From: Nitrospirota bacterium
GTDB taxonomy: Bacteria > Nitrospirota > Thermodesulfovibrionia > Thermodesulfovibrionales > Dissulfurispiraceae
Reading direction: 5' to 3'
Assembly: GCA_021792185.1 (NCBI GenBank)
Contig: JAJYVD010000012.1
Coordinates: 1 to 57,175, forward strand
DNA: 57,175 bases
Shown: in pieces, positions 8,971 through 17,514 of the stretch
Layout: each line of letters begins with the position of its first letter
Numbering within the stretch: position 1 is the stretch's first letter
The notes under the pieces: model-generated
What the model was told of the DNA's origin: nothing
Database searches by the model: none
Seen by the model: only the letters and a program-made list of their open reading frames with translations
Translations under genes and position numbers: made by a program

Positions 8971-9174
8971 ATGGCTGAGACAACAATTAAAATCGAAGGC
9001 ATGAGCTGCCAGCACTGCGTGATGAGGATAAAAAAGGCTATAGACGCCCTTTCAGGCGTATCGCAATCGGATGTGCAGGTCGGAAGCGCTGCCGTTAAAT
9101 TCGACGAATCGAGGGTCAAAAAAGAAGACATTGCGGCGGCAATCGAAAAAGCCGGATATAAAATAATAGGCTAA
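8971..9174 (+). CDS. Heavy-metal-associated domain protein, copper chaperone-like
   Basis: A 67-residue single HMA domain with the metal-binding motif GMSCQHC at residues 11-17, the ferredoxin-like fold pattern (VMRIKKAIDALSGV, KAGYKIIG) and the usual CopZ length. It would bind Cu(I) through the two cysteines in the cytoplasm and pass it to a P-type ATPase or regulator. No such partner is in the window, so the target is unknown. AGGAGG lies just upstream of the ATG. Confidence 0.9.
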   Translation: MAETTIKIEGMSCQHCVMRIKKAIDALSGVSQSDVQVGSAAVKFDESRVKKEDIAAAIEKAGYKIIG

Positions 9175-9176
9175 AC

Positions 9177-9377
9177 TGAGCGATTATTACACTTAAAATA
9201 TAGGACGGGTATGGCGAAAAGCCTTTAGACCCCGCACTTGTATTAACATTTATCTTAAACCCGTCATCCGCATCGGTGGTTACTTATTGAGTGATACATT
9301 TTAAATTTCTTATATGCATTTCAATAAACACTTTCTAAAGGCTTAAAGCCATGCACGACCTATATAAAATCGCTCAA
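9177..9377 (+). repeat. Family-2 ~200-bp structured element, copy 1
   Basis: Terminal inverted repeats TGAGCGATT/AATCGCTCA, then ATATAGG.../...CCTATAT, then CCTTTAGA/TCTAAAGG build a long imperfect hairpin around a core beginning ACCCCGCACTTGTATT and CGTCATCCGCATCGG. The second copy is at 20284-20484 in minus orientation. It fills the gap between the chaperone stop and the pheT stop. Confidence 0.8.
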
Positions 9378-9385
9378 GTGGGGTA

Positions 9386-11482
9386 TTATGCTCTCAATTG
9401 TCCCTTTGTCTTATCGAGGATATAATTGACAAGGCTGTTGTGCGCAGCGTCAACTTCTTCATCTTTCAGCGTCCTGCCGGCAGCCCTATAACGCACGTTA
9501 AACGCAATGCTCTTTTTGCCTTCGGGAATATTCTTGCCCTGATAGACATCGAAAATGTGTATATCCTCTATCGTATCCGAAGCGTAAGACTTAAGCCGTG
9601 CGATAATTGCCGATGCATCGATGGATGAATCTACAATCAGCGCCGTATCCCGCTCGACATGCGGATATTTGGGCAACGGCCTGTATTTTACGACCTGCAT
9701 CGTATACGGCATCAGCCTGTCGATATCGAGTTCCATAACAAATACGGCCGGCTTATGCGCCTTTATGTCGAGAACGTCTATAATTTCCGGAGAAAGGGCG
9801 CCTGCATAACCTATCTTGTCATCCATTATGAAAATATCGGCGGATTGCCCTGAATGTAAAAACGGTTCGGAGGATATGACGAATGAATAGTCGTAAATCT
9901 TTAAGTCATTAAAAAAAGCCTCTATTATTCCTTTAACGATATAAAAATCATGCGTGTCATCCCTGTAAAGCGCTTTAGCCCTCTCTTTGTAATAAAGAAC
10001 GGCCAGATGTTCACGCTCCTCCGGGAGCCCGGAGTCTTCAACCTGGCTGCTTTTTATAAATACCTTCGCAGTCTCGAACAGCCTCAAGTCCCTGTTGCCG
10101 TGAGCGACGTTATGAGCGAGATTCTTTATCATCGACGGCATGAGGGTCGTCCTCATGAAGGAATCCTCCGCTCTGAGCGGATTTTTTATCCGAACCGAAT
10201 TCCTCCTCTCATCCTTTTCATCGATGCCGAGCAGATCGATTTCATGCATGCCCATAAAGCTGTAATTTATTACCTCTGTAAAACCGGACTTTAAAAGGGC
10301 CTGCTTTATATCGTTTTTAACTTCTGCGCTTCCGGACTTCCGATCTTCCGGACTCTCTATCCCTATGGTCGCCTTCGGCAGTTGCGCCGGAATCCTGTCG
10401 TAGCCGTAAATACGCGCGATCTCTTCTATAACGTCCGCCTCTATTTTTATGTCGCGCCTGTAAGCCGGCGGCTTTATCTTCATCCTGTCTGGAAGCGTTT
10501 CTATCTCAAAACCGAGCCCGTTAAGGCAATTGTGTATATCTTTCTTTGCGAGTTTCAAACCGAGTATTTCACTTACCCGTTCATATCTGACGATTATCCC
10601 AATAGGCCTGTACCGCTTGGGATATATATCTATTTTCCCGTGAATTTCGCCTCCCGCAACAGTCTTCATCAGATAGGCCGCCCTGTCGAGGGCCTTCTTG
10701 AGCATCTTTATATCGGTTCCCCGTTCGAACCTGAATGAGGATTCCGTCTTCAACCCGATGGCCTTCGATGTCCGCCTTACCGATGCGGGGTCGAAATAAG
10801 CGCTCTCGATGAATATATCTTTCGTCGAATCAGAAACCTCCGTCTCCTGCCCTCCCATTACTCCCGCGACCGCTATCGGTCTTTTTTCATCCCATATGAG
10901 AAGCGATTCGCCGGGCATTTCACGCTCGATGCCGTCCAGGGTTTTAATCCCGACCTTTGCCCCTTTTCCCTTTACCGTGTTCGGAGTTCCGATACGGATA
11001 CGGCGGCCTTTGATCGTGCCGAGGTCAAAGGCGTGCAGCGGATGTCCCAATTCCAAAAGCACGTAGTTTGTAATATCCACGACATTATTGATCGACCTGA
11101 TATTGTTTTTTTCGAGCCTGTTTCTCAGCCATTCAGGGGAAGATCCCATCCTGATATTTTTCACTATCCGTCCGGCGTATCTGTGGCAGAGTTCCTTATC
11201 GAGGATGTCCACGTTGAAATCGAGTTCTCCGGTCTCGGCCAGAATATCGTGATCAGGGAATTCAAGCGGAGTATCGTATACGGCGGAAAGCTCCCGTGCG
11301 ATTCCGATAATGCTCAAACAGTCCGGCCTGTTGGGAGTTACATTCACTTCAAAGACGACGTCGTTATTGATATTTTCCACGGCCTCAACTTCAAGGCCTA
11401 TCATGGTAAGATTATGAGAGACCTCTGAAACGTCTGCGGGAAGCGTTACGAATTCTCTCAGCCATTCAAGGGGTATACGCAT
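9386..11482 (-). CDS. pheT: Phenylalanine-tRNA ligase beta subunit, short form
   Basis: The beta subunit of the (alpha-beta)2 enzyme. It carries the B3/B4 editing region, B5 domain and a C-terminal ferredoxin-fold anticodon-binding domain (PLPKYPHVERDTALIVD). At 698 residues it is about 100 shorter than usual. After ITMIGLEVE-type sequence (MIGLEVEAVENINNDV) it runs straight into VTPNRPDCLSIIGIARE, so the EMAPII-like OB-fold tRNA-binding domain normally inserted there is absent. It begins one base after the pheS stop codon. Confidence 0.95.
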   Translation of the reverse strand: MRIPLEWLREFVTLPADVSEVSHNLTMIGLEVEAVENINNDVVFEVNVTPNRPDCLSIIGIARELSAVYDTPLEFPDHDILAETGELDFNVDILDKELCHRYAGRIVKNIRMGSSPEWLRNRLEKNNIRSINNVVDITNYVLLELGHPLHAFDLGTIKGRRIRIGTPNTVKGKGAKVGIKTLDGIEREMPGESLLIWDEKRPIAVAGVMGGQETEVSDSTKDIFIESAYFDPASVRRTSKAIGLKTESSFRFERGTDIKMLKKALDRAAYLMKTVAGGEIHGKIDIYPKRYRPIGIIVRYERVSEILGLKLAKKDIHNCLNGLGFEIETLPDRMKIKPPAYRRDIKIEADVIEEIARIYGYDRIPAQLPKATIGIESPEDRKSGSAEVKNDIKQALLKSGFTEVINYSFMGMHEIDLLGIDEKDERRNSVRIKNPLRAEDSFMRTTLMPSMIKNLAHNVAHGNRDLRLFETAKVFIKSSQVEDSGLPEEREHLAVLYYKERAKALYRDDTHDFYIVKGIIEAFFNDLKIYDYSFVISSEPFLHSGQSADIFIMDDKIGYAGALSPEIIDVLDIKAHKPAVFVMELDIDRLMPYTMQVVKYRPLPKYPHVERDTALIVDSSIDASAIIARLKSYASDTIEDIHIFDVYQGKNIPEGKKSIAFNVRYRAAGRTLKDEEVDAAHNSLVNYILDKTKGQLRA

Positions 11483-12490
11483 TTAAAATTGCCTCAAAAA
11501 TCTGATGTCGTTCTCATAAAACATCCTTATGTCGTCTATCGAATACTTAAGCATCGCTATCCTCTCTACCCCCATTCCGAACGCAAAGCCCGAATATTCT
11601 TCGGGGTCGTAGCCTACATGTTCGAAGACCTTGGGGTTTACCATCCCTGCGCCGAGTATTTCGAGCCATCCGGAACCCTTGCAAACCCTGCATCCCGCTC
11701 CGCCGCACAGTATGCATCCGATATCCACTTCCGCGGACGGCTCTGTAAAAGGGAAAAAGCTCGGCCTGAAGCGCACCGGAGTATCCGCGCCGAACATCTG
11801 ATGGAGAAACGCCTCTAAGACACCCTTAAGATTGCTGAATGTTATGCCCTTATCCACCATGAAACCCTCGACCTGATGGAACATCGGCGTATGAGTTATA
11901 TCCGCATCGCAGCGGTAAACCTTGCCCGGAGCTATAAACCTCACCGGCGGTTTTCTTTTTTCCATGACCCGCACCTGAACCGGCGACGTGTGGGTTCTTA
12001 ATACAATGTCGTCGCTTATATAAAACGTATCCTGCATATCCCTCGCCGGATGATCCTTCGGTATGTTCAATGCCTCGAAATTATAATAGTCGAGCTCGAC
12101 CTCAGGCCCTTCCTCCACGCTGAATCCCATTTTCACAAAAATGTCCGTTATTTCGGAGAGAACCTTGTTTATGGGATGCTGCCTGCCGAAGGGAACGAAT
12201 TTGCCGCTCAAGGTAACGTCAACAGAATCAGAAAGCAGTTGCTTCTTCAATTCTTCCTGCTTAAGCCGGGATTCCTTCGAATCGAGATCCGCTTCGATAA
12301 ATTCTTTTATTTCATTTATCTTTTTGCCTTGTAACGGCCTCTCCTCATGAGGAAGCGCTGAAAGGGATTTTAACCGATCGGTTATAATCCCCTTTCTGCC
12401 TAAATATTTGACCCTGAGATTTGATAAGTCGGAAAGATTGTTTACAGCGCTTATTTCTTCGAGGAATGTCTTCTTAAGGTCTTCCATCAT
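11483..12490 (-). CDS. pheS: Phenylalanine-tRNA ligase alpha subunit
   Basis: A 335-residue class II synthetase subunit with an N-terminal coiled-coil, [20 protein letters not shown] and the motif 3 region [17 protein letters not shown] Cys-rich insertion [17 protein letters not shown] precedes LEILGAGMV, as I recall for many non-enteric PheS proteins, and may bind zinc. It is adjacent to pheT, with a repeat tract separating it from rplT. Two consecutive ATG codons can serve as start. Confidence 0.96.
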   Translation of the reverse strand: MMEDLKKTFLEEISAVNNLSDLSNLRVKYLGRKGIITDRLKSLSALPHEERPLQGKKINEIKEFIEADLDSKESRLKQEELKKQLLSDSVDVTLSGKFVPFGRQHPINKVLSEITDIFVKMGFSVEEGPEVELDYYNFEALNIPKDHPARDMQDTFYISDDIVLRTHTSPVQVRVMEKRKPPVRFIAPGKVYRCDADITHTPMFHQVEGFMVDKGITFSNLKGVLEAFLHQMFGADTPVRFRPSFFPFTEPSAEVDIGCILCGGAGCRVCKGSGWLEILGAGMVNPKVFEHVGYDPEEYSGFAFGMGVERIAMLKYSIDDIRMFYENDIRFLRQF

Positions 12491-12496
12491 AGTTTC

Positions 12497-12573
12497 AGGT
12501 TAAGGCTTAGGCTAAGGCTGAGGCGAAGAGAACAAGAAAGAAATCCTTAACCTCAACCTTAACCTTAGCCTTT
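12497..12573. repeat. Inverted pair of 6-bp tandem tracts between rplT and pheS
   Basis: GGTTAAGGCTTAGGCTAAGG-type units (12497-12525) are mirrored by CCTTAACCTCAACC-type units (12545-12573) around an A-rich loop. The right tract runs into the rplT stop codon. It could form a hairpin in mRNA but lacks a clear terminator U-run. Confidence 0.7.
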
Positions 12574-12912
12574 CACTTGATTTACAAGTTCGCTGAATGC
12601 CTTGGGATCATTATACGCCAAATCCGCAAGGGCTTTTCTATTGAGGGTAATGTTCGCCTTTTTCAGATTGTTCATGAACAGGCTGTAGGACACCCCGAAG
12701 GATCTGACAGCCGCATTGATCCTTGCAATCCACAGCGCCCTGAATTCGCGCTTTTTAAGTTTCCTGTCTTTATATGCAGCAAGAAGTCCTTTATCCACGA
12801 CCTGGGCAGCAACCTTATATACGCGCTTTCTCGCCCCGTACTGCCCCTTTGCCATATCGAGAACTTTTTTATGGTATTTCCTTGTCTTATAACCGCCTTT
12901 TGCCCTCGGCAT
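12565..12912 (-). CDS. rplT: Ribosomal protein bL20
   Basis: A 115-residue protein of normal length with the conserved N-terminus [22 protein letters not shown] and the [11 protein letters not shown] and [12 protein letters not shown] segments. It binds 23S rRNA early in 50S assembly and in known systems represses its own operon. It lies in the usual infC-rpmI-rplT order. Confidence 0.97.
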   Translation of the reverse strand: MPRAKGGYKTRKYHKKVLDMAKGQYGARKRVYKVAAQVVDKGLLAAYKDRKLKKREFRALWIARINAAVRSFGVSYSLFMNNLKKANITLNRKALADLAYNDPKAFSELVNQVKG

Positions 12913-12987
12913 TTTACTTCCTCCTCAAATTCGTTACTTTAAAGACGTATAGTTTAATAAATAAAAAACATTCACGTCAAGCTGACC

Positions 12988-13188
12988 CTAAAACATGTAA
13001 GGCAAAAGTTTCTTTACATTATCATGCTGTACTTCCGGCACAAGGCTGCTCTGCCTGAGCCCTCTCATCCTCTTGGCCGGCTTGCCTGTCAAAAGATGGC
13101 TCCTGTAAGCACTGTATCTCTTTATTTTTCCGCTGCCCGTTACCTTAAACCTCTTGGCAGCGCCTCTGTGCGTCTTCATCTTCGGCAT
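12988..13188 (-). CDS. rpmI: Ribosomal protein bL35
   Basis: A 66-residue basic protein with the family start [20 protein letters not shown] and the [17 protein letters not shown] segment. It sits between infC and rplT as in most bacteria; a preceding ribosome-binding purine run (GAGGATAGAG) is visible. Confidence 0.96.
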   Translation of the reverse strand: MPKMKTHRGAAKRFKVTGSGKIKRYSAYRSHLLTGKPAKRMRGLRQSSLVPEVQHDNVKKLLPYMF

Positions 13189-13219
13189 CTCTCTATCCTC
13201 CTCTCTAACTGTTTGTCTA

Positions 13220-13720
13220 TTACTTGCTGCTTGGCGCTATGACCATCGTAATGCTCTTGCCTTCCTGTTTAGGCGGCTGTTCCACCTGAAACTTTCCGGC
13301 AAGCGATTCTACTACCTTTTCGAACAGCTTCATTCCGATTTCGGGCCTTATGATTTCCCTGCCCCTGAAGAACATGGTAACCTTCGCCTTGTCTCCGTCG
13401 TCAAGGAATCGCCTTATATTCTTTATTTTGAGCTGAAGGTCGTGGTCGGTTATCTGCGGCCTTATCTTCACCTCTTTGACATCGACGGTCTTTCTCGCCG
13501 TATGTTTTTTGCTCATCTGATATTTGTACTTGCCGTAATCCATTATCCGGCATACAGGAGGAACGGCATTGGGGGCTACTTCAACGAGGTCGTAACCTCT
13601 TTCACGCGCCAACCGGAGAGCCTCCTGAATGGGCGTAACGCCTACCTGTTTGCCTTCATCATCAATGAGCCTTACTTCCCGCACCCTGATACCTTCGTTA
13701 AATCTAATGTCCTTGCTTAT
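13220..13720 (-). CDS. infC: Translation initiation factor IF-3, probable AUA start
   Basis: IF-3 binds the 30S subunit and checks start codons. The first ATG (13684) gives only 154 residues and loses conserved N-terminal sequence. The frame extends upstream through [19 protein letters not shown], and GGAGGT lies six bases before an in-frame ATA at 13720-13718. I take that as the start, giving 166 residues. Rare starts are known for infC (AUU in E. coli), where IF-3 discriminates against its own mRNA. No ATG, GTG or TTG fits the ribosome site. It is followed by rpmI and rplT. Confidence 0.9.
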   Translation of the reverse strand: MSKDIRFNEGIRVREVRLIDDEGKQVGVTPIQEALRLARERGYDLVEVAPNAVPPVCRIMDYGKYKYQMSKKHTARKTVDVKEVKIRPQITDHDLQLKIKNIRRFLDDGDKAKVTMFFRGREIIRPEIGMKLFEKVVESLAGKFQVEQPPKQEGKSITMVIAPSSK

Positions 13721-13740
13721 GCTCTCACCTCCATAATTTA

Positions 13741-13811
13741 GGCTATGGGCAAGAGGCTATAGGCTATAAAAAAATTAATTTATATTGCCTATTGCCTATC
13801 GCCTATTGCCC
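13741..13811. repeat. Inverted pair of 7-bp tandem tracts between thrS and infC
   Basis: GGCTATA-type units (13741-13768) face TGCCTAT-type units (13784-13811) across an AT-rich loop. The second tract encodes the last residues of ThrS (AIGDRQ) and its stop codon. Confidence 0.75.
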
Positions 13812-15513
13812 TTTTTATTATATCCGTAAACTGTTCCACTGTAAACGGCCCTATATTTTCTCCGTTTCTTTTCCTGACCGTTATCATCTTATCCGAAACT
13901 TCCTTGTCGCCTATTATAACAAGATACGGTATTTTTCTCACGGTCGCTTCCCGTATCTTATACCCTATCTTTTCGTTATCCGTATTTATTTCGGTCCTTA
14001 TGTCCGAATTCTTCAGCGCCCTGCCTATTTCCTGCGCATAATCGCCGTGCCGTTCCGCGATTGTCAATACCGACAATTGAACCGGCGCAAGCCATAACGG
14101 GAACGCCCCGGCGTAATGCTCGATTAGTATACCAAAAAACCTTTCGAGAGAGCCCATCAAGGCGCGGTGGATCATTATGGGCCTGTGTTCTTTGCCGTCG
14201 CTTCCGCGGTATGTAACATCGAATCTTTCAGGATTATTAAAATCGACCTGAATGGTGCTGCACTGCCATGACCTGTTAAGCGAGTCCTTTATCTTTATAT
14301 CTATCTTAGGCCCGTAAAAAGCCCCGCCGCCCTCGTCTATTTGATAGGCAAGCCCTCGCTTCTCAAGCGCGAGCCTCAGCGCGTCGGTTGCCCGCTCCCA
14401 GCTTTCAGGAGTGCCGACGAACTTTTCGGGCCGTGTGGAAAGATATATATCATAGTTATCGAAACCGAACGTAGCGAGGACAAAAACAGTAAAATTGAGG
14501 ACGTTCTGAATCTCCTCTTCGATCTGATCTTCCCGGCAAAAAACATGGGCATCGTCCTGCGTAAACCCCCTCACCCTCAGAAGGCCGTGAAGAACGCCGG
14601 ACCGCTCGTACCGGTACACTGTTCCCAGTTCGGCATAGCGCACAGGCAGATCACGATAGCTTCGGAGACCGCTTTTGTAAATGGCGATATGAAAAGGACA
14701 GTTCATGGGTTTCAACTCATAGTCCACGCCGTCTATATCCATAGGCGAATACATATTTTCGCTGTAATACTCCACATGGCCGCTCGTCTTCCAAAGGTCG
14801 AGCCTTGCTATGTGCGGGGTATAGAGAATCTTGTAGTCCGCCTTTAAATGCTCGTTCCTCCAGAAATCCTCTATAGTCTTTCTGATAATCGCGCCGTTCG
14901 GATGCCACAATATAAGGCCCGCGCCGATCTCGTCGTTCATGCTGAAAAGATCAAGTTCCCTGCCGAGCTTTCTGTGATCCCTCTTTTTGACCTCTTCGAG
15001 GAAATTCAGATACGCGTTCAGGTCGTCCTTATTTTCAAAGGCGGTTCCGTAAATCCTCTGAAGCATCTTGTTCTTTTCATTTCCGCGCCAGTATGCGCCC
15101 GCGATGCTGAGAAGCTTAAATGCCTTGACTTTCCCGGACTTCTCGATATGCGGACCGCGACAGAGGTCTGTAAAACCTCCTTCTTCATATATGGATACCG
15201 TGTCGTCCTGTATTTCCTGAAGAAGTTCCACCTTATAGTTTTCACCCATTTTCTTAAATAACTCCACGGCCTCTGTTTTGGAAATGTCTTTACGGACGAA
15301 CGGACTGTTCTTCTTTACAATCTCCTTCATCCTCTTTTCTATCTTTTCGAGATCTTCGGGAGCAAAAGGCGCGTCTCTGTCGATGTCGTAATAAAAACCT
15401 TCATCGGTAGATGGGCCTATGGCTAACTTCGCTTCGGGGAATAAATCCTTTATGGCATGCGCCATGACGTGCGATGTGCTGTGGCGCAGAATCTCGAGTT
15501 CCTCTTTATTAAT
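13789..15513 (-). CDS. thrS: Threonine-tRNA ligase, TGS-less, probable AUU start
   Basis: Class II synthetase with the N2 editing domain (HSTSHVMAHA, DLCRGPHI), catalytic core (MNCPFH, RYERSGVLHGLLRVRGF, MIHRALMGSLERF) and anticodon domain. The first ATG (15465) cuts into the conserved HSTSH motif. The open frame continues to an ATT at 15513-15511, seven bases after GGAGG, giving 574 residues. No standard start codon fits in between. The usual N-terminal TGS domain (about 60 residues) is missing, since the frame begins at the N2 domain. The C-terminus is encoded by a tandem repeat tract. It leads the thrS-infC-rpmI-rplT-pheST cluster. Confidence 0.93.
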   Translation of the reverse strand: MNKEELEILRHSTSHVMAHAIKDLFPEAKLAIGPSTDEGFYYDIDRDAPFAPEDLEKIEKRMKEIVKKNSPFVRKDISKTEAVELFKKMGENYKVELLQEIQDDTVSIYEEGGFTDLCRGPHIEKSGKVKAFKLLSIAGAYWRGNEKNKMLQRIYGTAFENKDDLNAYLNFLEEVKKRDHRKLGRELDLFSMNDEIGAGLILWHPNGAIIRKTIEDFWRNEHLKADYKILYTPHIARLDLWKTSGHVEYYSENMYSPMDIDGVDYELKPMNCPFHIAIYKSGLRSYRDLPVRYAELGTVYRYERSGVLHGLLRVRGFTQDDAHVFCREDQIEEEIQNVLNFTVFVLATFGFDNYDIYLSTRPEKFVGTPESWERATDALRLALEKRGLAYQIDEGGGAFYGPKIDIKIKDSLNRSWQCSTIQVDFNNPERFDVTYRGSDGKEHRPIMIHRALMGSLERFFGILIEHYAGAFPLWLAPVQLSVLTIAERHGDYAQEIGRALKNSDIRTEINTDNEKIGYKIREATVRKIPYLVIIGDKEVSDKMITVRKRNGENIGPFTVEQFTDIIKRAIGDRQ

Positions 15514-15648
15514 GACAAAACCTCCGTGAAAATTTTCGGCTTGTATAATAACCGATTAATCATTGGAATTTCTACTATAATGTGAATTTACGGCACTTCA
15601 CTTCATAATTTGTGCTACAATTAAATAAAAATCAACGGAGATTATGCA

Positions 15649-16077
15649 GTGACAGAACTATTCAAAAAATATGGGGTAAAAATCGCTTACATCTTCGGCT
15701 CTCAAAAGGAGAAGGGCATTGCTTTTCTAAAAGGGGAGACTGTTGATGTTGAGAGGTACTCCGACCTCGATATTGGGGTAGTTTTTGATAAATTGCCCCA
15801 GAAAAAATTTGAAACATACGGCGATCTGTATCTTGATCTTTCCCTTCTATTTAAGCCTTTCAATATAGACATCGTATTTCTTCAAGAAACAGACGCCCTT
15901 TTTCAATACGAGGCGATTAAAGGCGCTCTCATCTATTCCGAAGACGAGTCTTTTCTCGACGACTATGAAGAAATGACGGCAAAACAGGCGGCAGATCTTT
16001 CTTATAAAAAAATCGAGTTTGAAAAGGATTTTTTAGAGGCGGTTAAGGATGGTTATTTCGAGATTGCAGACAGATAA
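15649..16077 (+). CDS. mntA: MntA-type nucleotidyltransferase antitoxin
   Basis: A 142-residue minimal nucleotidyltransferase with AYIFGSQ (GS motif) and SDLDIGVVF (DxD motif), preceded by a GTG start and AACGGAG. In studied HepT/MntA pairs the antitoxin neutralises the toxin by adding AMP to it. The helix between GS and DxD is longer than usual (GIAFLKGETVDVERY). It overlaps the HEPN gene by 29 bases, typical of such modules. Confidence 0.85.
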   Translation: MTELFKKYGVKIAYIFGSQKEKGIAFLKGETVDVERYSDLDIGVVFDKLPQKKFETYGDLYLDLSLLFKPFNIDIVFLQETDALFQYEAIKGALIYSEDESFLDDYEEMTAKQAADLSYKKIEFEKDFLEAVKDGYFEIADR

Positions 16078-16513
16078 GATAGAAAGGAACCTCTCGCTTA
16101 TACAGGAGTTTCTTGTCGAACTGAAAAGACTCTCTTTAATGACGGAAGATGAATTTCTTTCGGACAGAAGAAACCCTGCTGCCGCAGAAAGCTATTTAAG
16201 ACGCTCGCTGGAAGCCGCATTCGATATAGGGAGGCATATACTCGCAAAGAGCTATGGTTTTAAAGAACTCGAATACAAAAACATTGCGCTTGAGCTTGGA
16301 GAAAAGGGTATTGTAAATAAAGAACATGCAAAAATCCTTATGAAAATGGCCGGCTACAGAAACAGGATGGTGCATCTTTATCATGAAATAAGTTCCGAAG
16401 AAATTTATGAAATACTTAAAAACCATCTTTCCGATATTGAAAAGTTCATTGTCGAGATCGTCGGTTTTATAGAAGCATACAGAAAAACAATCGGCAAACA
16501 GTCTTCATCTTAG
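16049..16513 (+). CDS. hepT: HepT-type HEPN toxin (DUF86)
   Basis: A 154-residue all-helical HEPN protein. The catalytic RNase motif Rx4HxY is present as RNRMVHLY near residues 109-116. It overlaps the nucleotidyltransferase gene and converges on lolD, with the coding ends overlapping by nine bases. Predicted to be an RNase controlled by AMPylation from its partner; this is family knowledge, not shown here. Confidence 0.85.
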   Translation: MVISRLQTDKIERNLSLIQEFLVELKRLSLMTEDEFLSDRRNPAAAESYLRRSLEAAFDIGRHILAKSYGFKELEYKNIALELGEKGIVNKEHAKILMKMAGYRNRMVHLYHEISSEEIYEILKNHLSDIEKFIVEIVGFIEAYRKTIGKQSSS

Positions 16514-17266
16514 CTTCCCGTCAACCATTTCCATAATTCTATGACATCTTTTGGACAAGTGTTCGTTGTGCGTCACTATGATGAATGTAGTGCCATGTTT
16601 TGAATTTATTTCCATCAAAAGCCTGAAGAGTTCCTCTCCTGTTGCCTTGTCGAGATTTCCCGTAGGCTCGTCTGCAAAAACAACCTTCGGCTCAAGAAAT
16701 AACGCCCTCGCCACCGCAACACGCTGCTGCTCTCCGCCGGACAGTTCGCCGGGTTTGTGGTCTTTCCTTGCGTATAACCCCAGTTCGTCAAGAAGCTTTC
16801 CCGCCTTTTCATATATTTCCTTATGGCTGACTGCTGACTGCTGACTGCTGACTGCTATCATTCCCGGCATCATCACGTTTTCTATCGCAGTAAATTCGGG
16901 AAGAAGATAATGGAACTGAAATATAAATCCTATTACGCTGTTCCTGAAAACAGCTATTTCCCCGTTGGAAAGAGAAAAAGGGTCTATGACGCACGGGGAC
17001 AGTCCCCTTTCTACGACTGCGTCCGTAAATCCGGGACAGTCCCCTTTCTGATTATCCTTGATCCTATAAGTAATTTTCCCCTGAGTAGGTTTATCGAGTG
17101 TTCCCAATACATGCAGAAACGTGCTCTTGCCCGCGCCGGAAGCGCCTACAATGCTCACTACCTCGCCTTCACCGAAGGCTGCGTCTATGCCTTTTAAAAC
17201 CTTCACTTCTCCCGCAGGCATATAGAATGATTTTTCGAGTCCGGCTACGGTTATAAGCTCTTTCAT
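16505..17266 (-). CDS. lolD: Lipoprotein-releasing ABC transporter ATPase with two repeat-derived insertions
   Basis: Walker A GASGAGKST, Q-loop GFIFQFHYLLPEF, signature LSGGEQQRVAVARAL and Walker B VVFADEPTGNLD are intact. The ATG at 17266 overlaps the TGA of the small upstream gene. Two stretches are foreign to the family: about 20 residues around KGDCPGFTDAVVERGLSPC, encoded by the REP-like palindrome at 16995-17044, and SSQQSAVS, encoded by a 7-bp tandem tract at 16826-16856. Both keep frame. With LolC it would extract lipoproteins from the inner membrane. Confidence 0.9.
   Translation of the reverse strand: MKELITVAGLEKSFYMPAGEVKVLKGIDAAFGEGEVVSIVGASGAGKSTFLHVLGTLDKPTQGKITYRIKDNQKGDCPGFTDAVVERGLSPCVIDPFSLSNGEIAVFRNSVIGFIFQFHYLLPEFTAIENVMMPGMIAVSSQQSAVSHKEIYEKAGKLLDELGLYARKDHKPGELSGGEQQRVAVARALFLEPKVVFADEPTGNLDKATGEELFRLLMEINSKHGTTFIIVTHNEHLSKRCHRIMEMVDGKLR
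16826..16856. repeat. 7-bp tandem repeat (GCTGACT) inside lolD
   Basis: Four exact GCTGACT units plus a partial one lie in frame within lolD and encode SSQQSAVS in a helical region after the Q-loop. No inverted partner is nearby. Confidence 0.85.
16995..17044. repeat. REP-like palindrome, copy 2, in frame inside lolD
   Basis: GGGGACAGTCCCC (16995-17007) and GGGACAGTCCCC (17033-17044) flank an inner TACG.../...CGTA hairpin. It matches the intergenic copy at 664-714 in layout and sequence, and adds residues to LolD without breaking its frame. Confidence 0.85.
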
Positions 17267-17514
17267 TTCTTCTCTTCCGGCTCCTCTTTTTTGCCGGTCC
17301 ATTCCTTAACTTTTTCCTTAACGGCTTCCGCTTTATTTCTCAGCCTATCCGCTTCATCGGCAAGCCTGTCTGTGCCCTTTTTCACGATACCGCCTGTCTT
17401 TTCTCCGATCCATCTGAACTTATCGCCGCCCTTGCCCCATACGGTAATGCCGGCAAACAATATGGATGAGATTATCGCTATGCAAATAAGCTTTTTGATT
17501 ATCTTGCACATCAC
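17263..17514 (-). CDS. Small membrane-anchored protein between lolC and lolD
   Basis: An 83-residue protein I do not recognise. An N-terminal hydrophobic segment (LICIAIISSILFAGITVWG) works as a signal anchor or signal peptide. The rest is charged and helical (DRLADEADRLRNKAEAVKEKVKEW) and ends in EEPEEKK. Its start overlaps the lolC stop and its stop overlaps the lolD start (ATGA), so it is translationally coupled to both. This placement suggests an accessory to the lipoprotein exporter. Confidence 0.75.
   Translation of the reverse strand: MMCKIIKKLICIAIISSILFAGITVWGKGGDKFRWIGEKTGGIVKKGTDRLADEADRLRNKAEAVKEKVKEWTGKKEEPEEKK

Noticed and set aside
13154-13741. A 195-residue plus-strand frame over infC
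   Set aside because: It is antisense to infC, which is strongly supported by conserved IF-3 sequence; no ribosome site or family.
15514-15640. T-box or other riboswitch upstream of thrS
   Set aside because: The leader is short and I see no T-box sequence or specifier/antiterminator hairpins. Only A/T-rich promoter-like sequence is present.
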